From: Sugiyamaella lignohabitans
Taxonomy: Eukaryota > Ascomycota > Dipodascomycetes > Dipodascales > Trichomonascaceae
NCBI RefSeq assembly: GCF_001640025.1
Contig: NC_031671.1
Location: 558,001-622,000 of the forward strand
Length of the DNA: 64,000 bases
Direction of reading: 5' to 3'
Part shown: positions 32,386 to 40,963 of the stretch, one piece after another
Numbering within the stretch: the first letter of the stretch is position 1
Layout: each line of letters begins with the position of its first letter
The notes under the pieces: generated by a model
What the model saw: the letters and a program-made list of their open reading frames with translations, nothing else
Told to the model about the DNA's origin: nothing
Database searches by the model: none
Made by a program: the position numbers and the translations under genes

Positions 32386-33000
32386 TACACGCAGGAGCAA
32401 GAAAATTTCTCATAGCTGTACAGGAAACACCATTGTCACCAAAATGAAGAATTCTTTACTATGTTCCACTTGAAAGAAAAAGAGAACTAACCAAAGTCAG
32501 TGATCCGTCAAAATTCCACAGAGCTCATCGAAAAATGGGCCAACTTGTTACTCATGGTACCACGCTCCTTCAGACCCTCATGAGCTAATCAGATGTGGAG
32601 CAATGGTCCAAGCCATATTGACAAACCTGATGTGCTAATGAACTCACTTTTGAATGATAAATATGAAGCTGACAAGAAACTACTACAAGCTGGACTCCAT
32701 ATTGTGATCGATAAATTTCAGGATGAATGCAACAGAATCAAGTCACTCTCGACACCACTAAATTGGATATAGAATGTCTTTAATAAGCACAAGGATAATA
32801 TACTGATCCTGAGACACTGATGTGAAATATAAAGTGCCTCTAACTGCTGCCTCAAGATGATTTCAATGTTGTACATCTACTAAAAACACTGCGAGAGAAA
32901 TGAGAGAAGCCTTAAACATTTGGAGTTACAATTCGAAGGAAAAGATAGTTTATCAATTTACTCGTTTTCGGTCTATAACGGAAAACATGAAAAAAAATTG
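32386..33000 (+). pseudogene. Broken partner gene, unit 1
   Basis: Plus-strand remnant homologous, segment by segment, to the remnant at 36062-37113. Stops and frameshifts interrupt it throughout. Compared with unit 2 it has lost about 400 nt near 32970, including the part encoding the nuclease-like core. It lies divergently beside copy C, so each kinase-like gene keeps its own partner remnant. Confidence 0.75.
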
Positions 33001-33252
33001 GTTTTTAAATTTATTGGCAAGTCCACCTTTAGTAATTCCCGGAGAACCTCTGATGTTCGATATTTAGGATGAGATTTCTTAAGAACAATCCATCGAACTT
33101 ATCCTTCTAATGCTCCTAAGAAATACTCACGAAGTGCTTTGTTATAGCCTGAATTTTGAAATCTCCATCACGTGACAAACAATCTGCATCGCCTGATATT
33201 AATCCACACTACAGATCTGAAATATACAATGGGGTTAGAAATTAACCTTCAT

Positions 33253-33319
33253 CCCACTCTGGCGAACCGCGAGGGACCACGGGGACTGGGGCAAAGCCAC
33301 AGACCACCGGAGGGAAGCT
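33253..33319 (-). repeat. Degenerate GFE right arm between the units
   Basis: CGCGAGGGACCACGGGGACTGGGGCAAAGCC...ACCACCGGAGG; the inverted counterpart of the decayed arm at 28767, located at the junction before unit 2. Confidence 0.8.
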
Positions 33320-33455
33320 TCCTATCTATCTAACTAGATCAGATCTATTTAACAACTCCTTAAGAAACTCAATTCACGCTCGTCACCATTCCTCAGAAAT
33401 TAATGACCCACCAATATATTGATTCTGAAAACTGATAATAATAATCTAACACTCT

Positions 33456-35690
33456 TTAATAAAAATATCTTCTTCTCCTTTTTTGAGGCTTTTCCTTCGG
33501 GTGGTTCTCAACTGTCTTGAACAGCGTTTTCAGTTTTTTCCAGTCAACTGAAAAGTCAACATCTATACTAACTTCTGTAAAACTATACTGGAAATTCGCA
33601 AGTACAACATCATCAGCAGCACGAACCATAATACCATCTTTTCGGCCATATTTATGGAAGACGCCCAGTTCATGTATTTGTTGGTAGTTCTCTTTGACAG
33701 TTTTATACAAAAGCTGTAGATCTCGACGAACCTTGACCTCTTCTTCAACTGAGATATCTTCACGATTGAGTTCACTTGCCAATCTTTTCATAAAATCGAT
33801 GATAGGAATGTATTCATTCATACTTTCGGTTACAATGATATTGATTTCGCCATCCTTTAATACTTCGTATATATGGGGAATAATACCCCCCTGAACATCG
33901 TTTAGCTTCTCAAATGCCAATTTTTCGGCAGAGAAAAGATGTTCCACACACTTTGGGTAACATCTAAGAGTGGCAAAAGTTCCATTTACTGTGGCGAGCT
34001 TCTTAATGATAGGTCTATAACTTCTCATCGCCTGATTCATCAATTTATCCCAATCAGCGGGGAATAGAAAGCGTCCTAGATCGGGCTTTGGTCTAACTAC
34101 CCGCTCCAGCCTACGTACATCTAAGTTGATTGGGGGCAACCGGCGATCTTTAGAGTGCTTGTCAGGTATAAAAAACTCAGTGTGACGAATGATATTAACC
34201 GGCGAAAATTCCATAGCATCGGGGGTTGGAAGAATTGAAAACGGATTCGTCTCCATCTTTATATCCATTGCAATGGACTTACCCCATTTAAGTGGATCTT
34301 CGCTCGACCAGTGTGTCAAATAGGCAGCTATCGCGTGTCTCACAGTGGGCTCTGTAGAGTCGTGATTAAGCCGGAATATATCGTAATTCAGCCGACAATC
34401 CTTGTATCCAGTAATATCAATGAAGAACGTTTCATAAAAGCTGGATACTATGTAATGAGTAAGCTTGGATTTCTGTAGATGGAACCGAAGCTCATCCATT
34501 ACTAAATACCAATGTGGACTGCCATAACATAAATTCAAATCAGAGCTAGACTGAAAATAAATCACTCCCACAATCGTGTCCTTCCGATCAGTGGAGCGTT
34601 TCTTCACATTCCTTGAGTGAATGGAATCGATCAAATTCACATTCACGAAAGTATATTCAGGCCCATTGTTGAGATGCCGATATTTGTCGACGTAGTACAA
34701 CTCATTATAACTGAGGTTAAATTTACTACCTTCAGAAAAAAACAACGGTCTTAAAACAAAGAGGCAGATGGTCAAAAATATACTTGGGAGTAATTCATCT
34801 GTGTCATAAGACTTGAACTCTGACGAAACTGAGGAGTCTCTCTTTGTCAGAACACGTTCGCCATAGCCCGGACTAAATTTATAGTTGTAGACTTCTTCGC
34901 TGACTGCCGCCAATCGGGCATCAAAACTATCAATAAAGAAGCTCTTAAACTCATCTCTGCTTACTTCCCTTGCATTATATCCGTAGCCACCGACCGTCTC
35001 AATCCGAACCAGATCATTACGGTGCCAATTGTGAATAACATCTTCTAGAGGTAATTGAAGATATACTTTGACTGCATGTGAAGACCAACGACCACCCCTC
35101 CAGTCTTGTCCACTACGTAGCAATCTCTCTGGGGTAAGGAGTCGCTCAAAGTCTTTGTAGGGGCCCTGATTGATGAACGTTTGATACTCAGAAGCAGCAC
35201 GACTCTCAAGCAGATATCGCTCTCCCATTCTCGCGTACTTTACATCATAGACATGCTTAGCAGTAGCCCACTGAGTGTGAAAGTCACGTCTTAATTGCTG
35301 TAAATCTGGGTTACTGTCAATGATTTGACTTATAACCTTTTTTTTACCCTTCTCCTGTTCCTCTTCCCATACCGCTACAGGGTTAATACAATTATCCAAT
35401 TCAGGATAAAGTGAGCCGTCAATGTATTCTTCGGTCGATGGCTTCCATGTATAACGGGTAAATATCAGAGTACGGAGATCAGACTTGAGTTCGGCCTGGA
35501 TGCGCCCAGATTGAGCCAAAGGACTGTTATCATCATCTTTTACTTCGTAAAGCTGCAAATCATATTGATACTCAAGCTGGAAGGGAGTGAAGAAGGCTTC
35601 GCTGAGAATCGGTACATCCTTGTACTCACCGTCAATACAATCATATAATCGGCGTGTAACCGGGGGAGGAGGGGGATTTTTGTCAGTCAT
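33456..35690 (-). CDS. Unrecognised protein with kinase-like C-terminus, copy D
   Basis: An intact frame of about 744 aa starts at ATG 35690 (MTDKN). A further in-frame ATG at 35810 could add 40 residues but has no open counterpart in copy C. The protein is nearly the same as copy C over its full length, including the DWRGGRWSS block, the YIVSSFYETFFID block and the degenerate kinase-like end. A single-base change near the 3' end shifts the last residues to KRRRRYFY, whereas copy C ends GEEDTIIKEC. Both copies have kept long open frames although their partner genes are broken. That suggests recent duplication or continuing selection on this gene only. Function unknown. Confidence 0.75.
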   Translation of the reverse strand: MTDKNPPPPPVTRRLYDCIDGEYKDVPILSEAFFTPFQLEYQYDLQLYEVKDDDNSPLAQSGRIQAELKSDLRTLIFTRYTWKPSTEEYIDGSLYPELDNCINPVAVWEEEQEKGKKKVISQIIDSNPDLQQLRRDFHTQWATAKHVYDVKYARMGERYLLESRAASEYQTFINQGPYKDFERLLTPERLLRSGQDWRGGRWSSHAVKVYLQLPLEDVIHNWHRNDLVRIETVGGYGYNAREVSRDEFKSFFIDSFDARLAAVSEEVYNYKFSPGYGERVLTKRDSSVSSEFKSYDTDELLPSIFLTICLFVLRPLFFSEGSKFNLSYNELYYVDKYRHLNNGPEYTFVNVNLIDSIHSRNVKKRSTDRKDTIVGVIYFQSSSDLNLCYGSPHWYLVMDELRFHLQKSKLTHYIVSSFYETFFIDITGYKDCRLNYDIFRLNHDSTEPTVRHAIAAYLTHWSSEDPLKWGKSIAMDIKMETNPFSILPTPDAMEFSPVNIIRHTEFFIPDKHSKDRRLPPINLDVRRLERVVRPKPDLGRFLFPADWDKLMNQAMRSYRPIIKKLATVNGTFATLRCYPKCVEHLFSAEKLAFEKLNDVQGGIIPHIYEVLKDGEINIIVTESMNEYIPIIDFMKRLASELNREDISVEEEVKVRRDLQLLYKTVKENYQQIHELGVFHKYGRKDGIMVRAADDVVLANFQYSFTEVSIDVDFSVDWKKLKTLFKTVENHPKEKPQKRRRRYFY

Positions 35691-36061
35691 TAGATTGTTG
35701 CAAAGTTCATAATTGTGAACTACTAGCTCTTGTTTATGGGCACACGGCAAGATGCGAGTAGTGCATAAAACTTCCAATGAAATTGCTACGTGGCAGGTAA
35801 ATACTATCATGTCCCACAACTTTATTTATATGCCGTTCCGTTTCTGAGTCTTGTCTATTTACATTCTACCTTCCTAATGGGCCTAATGATCGAACTTTGA
35901 ATATTGATAAGGAACGTTTTTCTCTAGACCATAGGCTGAGTTAAAAAAGTATTACCAGCGATTACGACTCTAGTGGAGGTCGTTTCTCACCTGCCCCCCT
36001 TGCAACAACCCATCCATAATACAGTTAATAAGAGAGCCAATTAAATCACCTGTCGCAAAAA

Positions 36062-37113
36062 GTGAACAATTCCTCTTACCAATACCATGTAAATATCACT
36101 GTCGCCAGCAATGAAGAATTCTCTACTATATTCCACCTGAAAGAAGTAAGAGACGTGCCAGAAGTCGTGATCCGTCAAAATTCCACAAGTTTCATTGAAA
36201 AATGGGCCAGATTGTTACTCATGATACATTGCTCTTTCCAACCCTCACAAGCAGATGTGAGGAAATGGGCTTAAGCCATATTGACAAACTTGATAACCGG
36301 TCTAATGAATCCACTTTTCGATGATAAATATGAAACGTCAAAAAGGTTACTAAAAGCTGAACTGAACATTGTGATCGAAAAACTTCAAGACGAAAACAAA
36401 GAAATGCCAAAATATGTGAAGAAATACGATCGGGTCCCTCACATCAACACTAAAAGCGGAAACACAGAATGTCTCGAATATGTGGAAAGAAGATCCAAGA
36501 CTGACCCCGAGGCGCTTTGATATGGAATATACCGTGCCTCTAACTGCTGCGTCAGACTATTTCCAATGTCAGACATCTACTAAAAAGCCTGCCAGAGAAA
36601 TGAGGGAAGCCTCTCAAGCATAGTGGAGTTTTACAAGGACGTATTCGAAGGAAAAGACAGTTTAGCGACCGTCTCTTGTATAACAGACCTAATTAATTCA
36701 CCCGTTTTAAGGTCTCCCAACAATGTCGAAGATACACCCAGTCAACTGGGAACTGAGATTCCCAGGCCGATCTATATTAAAAGGTAAAATGCAGACATTA
36801 ACACAACACTGGACCCGACACCCATTAGTAGTGAACCTAAGGCTGATATTTACTTCAGCAAGGGCAAAACTCTCCTGGTTGTAGAGTGTAAAAAGGCGAA
36901 CTTCGTTCAGCCTGCTAGCAATTATTGCGGAAGACACAGCCAACGCCCGTTGAATACTGTGTCAGCTATCCAAATATGTATTTGGATATGAGACTAGTCA
37001 ACCAATCCAGACCGCTTTGGGAGAATGGGTTTTCATGTCATATAAAGTGGACGACCTTTCGAAGTTTCCATCAACACACATTTGCTAAACTTGAAGAGCC
37101 GATGTGTGCGTAA
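36062..37113 (+). pseudogene. Broken partner gene with PD-(D/E)XK-like core, unit 2
   Basis: Several out-of-frame open pieces with no usable ATG run along the plus strand, divergent from copy D. The first (36062-36274) and second (36281-36520) pieces are helical and unrecognised. The piece around 36842-36905 encodes ADIYFSKGKTLLVVECKKA. This is the Asp...Glu-x-Lys core of PD-(D/E)XK nucleases (Glu codon 36884, Lys codon 36890). One frame away (about 36953-37070) lies a helix plus strand, QLSKYVFGYETSQPIQTAL then EWVFMSY, as usually follows that core. The gene is dead as it stands. The nuclease assignment rests on this motif and order only. Confidence 0.65.
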
Positions 37114-38665
37114 CATCTAAGTAGAAAATTAATAGCTTGTTTATTTCAATAATGAGATGACAGGACCTTGATATGATATGGAGAATATGCAGGATGAGAC
37201 GCTTGAGTGACGTGGAAATGTTATGAATCCGATATCATTGGAAACAATCTGTCTGTGGGAGTGTACAGCTGAATGGATTGATCGGTATATAATGGAAAAC
37301 AGGAGACAAATTGGTTTTCAGAATTATTGGCAAGTCCATCTTTAATAGCTCTCGGAGAACCTCCGATGTTTGAGGTTAGGATGAGATTTCGTAAGAACAA
37401 TCCATCGAACTTATCCTTCTAATGTTCCTAAGAAATACTCACGAAGTACCTGCCCGTTACAGCCCTGAATATTTCAATCTCCATCACGTGACAAACAAAC
37501 TGCATCCCCCTTGATATCAATCCACAGTACAGATCCCCACAACTAGTAAATAGTTATTCTAGTGGATTGAAATTAGCATTATTTAAAAATATGTCTGTAT
37601 CATAAATGTACAGAGATATTAAACAGACCGTAGGGTGCAGCTGTGACAACAAGAACCAGTGTTAGAGCCGACGCTACTTGCGGAATAGATTTCTGATCCA
37701 ATAAATAAAAGTGTCCGGTAGTTTACAGGAGAAAATATATATATATATCTTATAATAAGAGCATCGAAGTATTTATTATTAGGTGTCAATATCGCTGTTG
37801 TTTCGCGGTAAAAGGCAAGATAGTCCAATATGACAGCCACTGCTTCTATCTCTCACTACCACTAGACGTTCAAAAAGTGGTGGCGAATAAGTAACTTTAC
37901 TAATGTATGTTTTCAGAAACAGGAAAACATCTCGAATCAAAAACAAGCTGCCTACAAACCGCTAACACTGAGATCAAGTCCTTCAATCTACTCGAGTTGT
38001 AGAAATAAAAACCAATTTATTCAAAAATGCAGGCCACAAATACCACAGCCTACAGAATTTGTAGGACCTTTCAACCACTGAAATCTACTAATCTCGCTTA
38101 TTCAGCATTTGTGACTAGTGACAGCGTGCCTGTGGATTTATATTGGATCTCGTACAGAAAAGTAGTGATTGGGCAGATAAAACACCATTATTCTTTCCCT
38201 GCAATGAACCAAAGAGAACAACTGTCGGGGAGCTTACATGAATGCCTCCTCTTGATTGCCCAATTCTTCTTGAAATCTCTGCTATCATTTCCCCTCTACC
38301 CCCTGAAACTTCCAATCTGACACAACTAAATCTCAGAAATTACAAATGTCAACAATCAATCCTGCTAGCCCTACAAAACTACTGCGATAATCTTAGTAAC
38401 CACAACTGCAATCAAACAATCATACCGATCTTGTGACCAGCTTCAAACCGACCGTCAAACACGCACAACTGCTCACTAAACTCTCTCCCCCTGAATCGCT
38501 CGATCGACAACGAGCGCTTACTGTTTTCGGTAATTGTCAGAATTAGCTCCGCTATCTCACATACCTCATGCACCTAATCCGCCGATCTCAAACATATCCG
38601 AGAACCCGTTGAGACAAGAAACGGTACACTATTTCTCTATTTGGGCTCCTCCACCAGCGACTGGC
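37114..38665. other. Intergenic right of the accessory region
   Basis: The left part, up to about 37520, is the duplicated right end of unit 2, including ATCACGTGAC at about 37484. The rest is AT-rich with no supported gene; a 97-codon frame at 38027-38320 has no recognisable feature. Confidence 0.45.
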
Positions 38666-38730
38666 ATGCAACTGACCGCTGGGGCTGCGCCCCCAGACCC
38701 CACTGCTCCTCTCGCTGCGCTCAAGTCGTT
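38666..38730 (+). repeat. GFE left arm, diverged
   Basis: Tip decayed (GCAACTGACCGCTGGGGC), but GGGGCTGCGCCCCCAGACCCC and CTCGCTGCGCTCAAGTCG remain. Confidence 0.8.
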
Positions 38731-39139
38731 ACGTCTCCCGGAGAATAGGCTCTGACCTTGGTCAGACCAATTAAATTCAAATATCAATCACAGTTCCTGG
38801 CATGGCCCTATGGTCTGTGTAATCTATCTCCTTGTAAGTTTTAGCTTCTTATCAAAGCCAAAAGCTAACTTTCCACTAAAAGAACAGTCGCAGAGGGTGT
38901 GGCACTCTGACACTGTTTCCAAAACCTATTCTTCTGCAAAAAAACAGTGTCCCTCAAGGGAAATCACTAATTGTGGTATCAAGTATTTGTATGAAGAACA
39001 GAAAATAATATCCAAACATTCGGTCTCTGATTAAATTCCAGCTCATATCCAGCTGGTCTGTTACCTGCAACCGACACCCACGCTGCTAGCAGCGCTGGCT
39101 CAAAACAGACCCCAGCCACGATCTGGATACCCCACGCAA
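38731..39139. other. Intergenic, no gene seen
   Basis: AT-rich; a 74-codon frame at 38810-39034 has no support. Confidence 0.4.
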
Positions 39140-39202
39140 CGACTCGAGCGCAGCGAGAGGAGCAACCAGGGTCTGGGGCGGAGCCCCAGACCGCCGGAGG
39201 CA
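39140..39202 (-). repeat. GFE right arm upstream of ARG7
   Basis: R arm with core remnant CGCAACGACTCGAG and a slightly changed tip (CCCCAGACCGCCGGAGGCA); its tip faces ARG7, 175 nt before the start. Confidence 0.93.
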
Positions 39203-39296
39203 CGCAGGGACCCTTATCTTATCTTTTGCCCGGAAACGGCAGTGATGCGCGAGCTGGAAAATAAATATGAGCAGCCGTGCAGATCGGGTATCGAGA

Positions 39297-39302
39297 GAGT
39301 CA
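39297..39302 (-). promoter_or_regulatory. Gcn4-type site before ARG7
   Basis: GAGTCA (TGACTC on the other strand) 21 nt before the TATA box and 75 nt before the chosen ARG7 start. Gcn4 controls arginine genes in yeast, so the position is meaningful although a six-base match alone is weak. Confidence 0.45.
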
Positions 39303-39322
39303 TAGCTCGAGAGAGTGAGGGA

Positions 39323-39330
39323 TATATAAA
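39323..39330 (+). promoter_or_regulatory. TATA box of ARG7
   Basis: TATATAAA, 47 nt before the ATG at 39377. It lies inside the longer reading frame that starts near 39245, which argues for the downstream start. Confidence 0.6.
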
Positions 39331-39376
39331 GACGATTGTGGGCCGATTGTTAGTTTTTTCCGTAGTTTTTTTTCTG

Positions 39377-40729
39377 ATGCTTTCTGCAGTTCGATCTGGT
39401 CGTTTAATACAGCGTTTGGCTGTAGGTGGTCGTGGCCCCCGTCAGTTTAGCACGAGCACTGTGGCTCTGGTGGCCGATAAATCGAAATATGTCCCGAGTT
39501 CGGGAATTTATCCTCAGGGATATAAAGTAGGAGCTATTCATTGCGGTGTCAAAAAGAATGCCGAGGCTCTAGACTTGTCTGTATTGGTTTCGGAGACACC
39601 ATGTTCAGGAGCTGCTGTGTTCACCACCAATATTTTTCAAGCAGCTCCTGTTCAGGTCTCTAAGAAAGTCCTATCAAGCACCAAAGGCACAGGAATCCGG
39701 TCGATTATCGTTAATAGTGGCTGTGCCAATGCTGTTACTGGAGAAGGCGGTTTAAAAGACGCGGAGGCCATGGTTTCTACTACCGACAGAGTAGTTGGAG
39801 TCACATCAGGACCGGCTTCATTGGTCATGTCTACAGGAGTGATTGGCCAGAGATTGCCTATTGACAAGATCCTAAACGGCATTCCATCGCTCATTGAATC
39901 GAATCTTGGTACAGACCACAATGCGTGGGTCACTTGTGCTCGAGGCATTTGTACTACTGATACGTTTCCCAAACTCACATCCAAGGAATTCTCCATTGGA
40001 TCTAACACATACCGCATCGCTGGTCTCGCTAAGGGTGCAGGTATGATCCATCCTAACATGGCTACTTTACTAGGATTTTTTGTGACTGATGCTCCTGTTT
40101 CACAAGACGCCCTTCATGACGCTCTTAAATATGCTACCGACCGTAGTTTCAACTCCATCAGTGTTGATGGCGACATGTCGACCAACGATACCATTGCGGC
40201 TCTTGCCAATGGAGCAGCTGGCGGTCCTGTTATCACTAAAGACAGTGACTCATATGAGGTTTTGCGATCTGTTATCACCGAGTTTGCTGAAGAACTCGCA
40301 CAATTGGTTGTTCGAGATGGAGAAGGAGCTACTAAATTCGTGACCATCAAAGTCGAGGACGCGCTCAATTTCGCCGACGCCAAGCAAGTGGCATCATCCA
40401 TTGCCACATCTTCACTCGTCAAAACCGCTCTCTACGGCAAAGACGCCAACTGGGGCCGTATCCTGTGTGCCACGGGCTACGCCGGAGTTCCTGTCGAGCC
40501 ATTCAAGACCAGTGTCTCGTTCATTCCCACCGACGGCACTGCCGAGCTCAAACTGCTCGTCAACGGCGAGCCCGAACAAGTCGACGAAGAACGAGCCAGC
40601 GAAATCCTCGCGCTCGAAGACCTCGAGATCAAAGTCTCCCTCGGCACCGGTGGCGGAGCGTCGGCCAAATTTTGGACCTGTGACCTCAGCCACGAGTATG
40701 TCACCATCAACGGCGACTACCGCAGCTAG
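39377..40729 (+). CDS. Mitochondrial glutamate N-acetyltransferase / ornithine acetyltransferase
   Basis: This ArgJ-family enzyme makes ornithine and N-acetylglutamate by acetyl transfer in the mitochondrial matrix, closing the arginine acetyl cycle. About 450 aa from the ATG at 39377. The N-terminus [18 protein letters not shown] is Arg-rich and free of acids, a good import signal. An in-frame ATG near 39245 would add an acidic extension and place the TATA box inside the gene. The self-cleavage motif [17 protein letters not shown] is intact, with nucleophile Thr about 230, so the precursor should split into alpha and beta chains. The C-terminal block [17 protein letters not shown] is also present. 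Length equals the yeast enzyme. Confidence 0.95.
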   Translation: MLSAVRSGRLIQRLAVGGRGPRQFSTSTVALVADKSKYVPSSGIYPQGYKVGAIHCGVKKNAEALDLSVLVSETPCSGAAVFTTNIFQAAPVQVSKKVLSSTKGTGIRSIIVNSGCANAVTGEGGLKDAEAMVSTTDRVVGVTSGPASLVMSTGVIGQRLPIDKILNGIPSLIESNLGTDHNAWVTCARGICTTDTFPKLTSKEFSIGSNTYRIAGLAKGAGMIHPNMATLLGFFVTDAPVSQDALHDALKYATDRSFNSISVDGDMSTNDTIAALANGAAGGPVITKDSDSYEVLRSVITEFAEELAQLVVRDGEGATKFVTIKVEDALNFADAKQVASSIATSSLVKTALYGKDANWGRILCATGYAGVPVEPFKTSVSFIPTDGTAELKLLVNGEPEQVDEERASEILALEDLEIKVSLGTGGGASAKFWTCDLSHEYVTINGDYRS

Positions 40730-40764
40730 CGGTCCTTTGGGGGTTTCATCTTTGAGGGGGATCG

Positions 40765-40920
40765 TGCCTCCGGCGGCTGGGGCTCCGCCCCAGACCCTGG
40801 TTGCTCCTCTCGCTTCGCTCGAGTCGGGCGTCGGGTGGCCAGAGATCCTGTTTAGGCCTCGCAAAGCTCGCGAAGCGAGCACAACCAGGGTCTGGGGCGG
40901 AGCCCCAGCCGCCGGAGGCA
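40765..40920 (+). repeat. Complete GFE between convergent ARG7 and Zn2Cys6 gene
   Basis: 156 bp. The left arm carries CTCGCTTCGCTCGAG and the right arm GCTCGC-GAA-GCGAGC, with a longer core containing GAGATCCTGTTTAGGCC. It starts 36 nt after the ARG7 stop and ends 44 nt from the stop of the opposite gene, so both 3' ends abut it. Confidence 0.95.
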
Positions 40921-40963
40921 GTCAGGAATCCCACGGTAAAAGTTGAATAAATAAAGTACACAG

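Larger units (their letters stand above)
29697..37520. repeat. Tandem 3.7-kb segmental duplication
   Basis: Unit 1 runs from about 29697 to 33374 and unit 2 from about 33375 to at least 37520. Both start with CGCTCGTC-CCATTCCTCAG. Both hold a kinase-like gene on the minus strand, a divergent broken partner, and a common right end (ATCCATCGAACTTATCCTTC, then ATCACGTGAC). Sequence identity in the kinase-like gene is very high by eye. Unit 1 carries a deletion in the partner gene. Confidence 0.85.
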
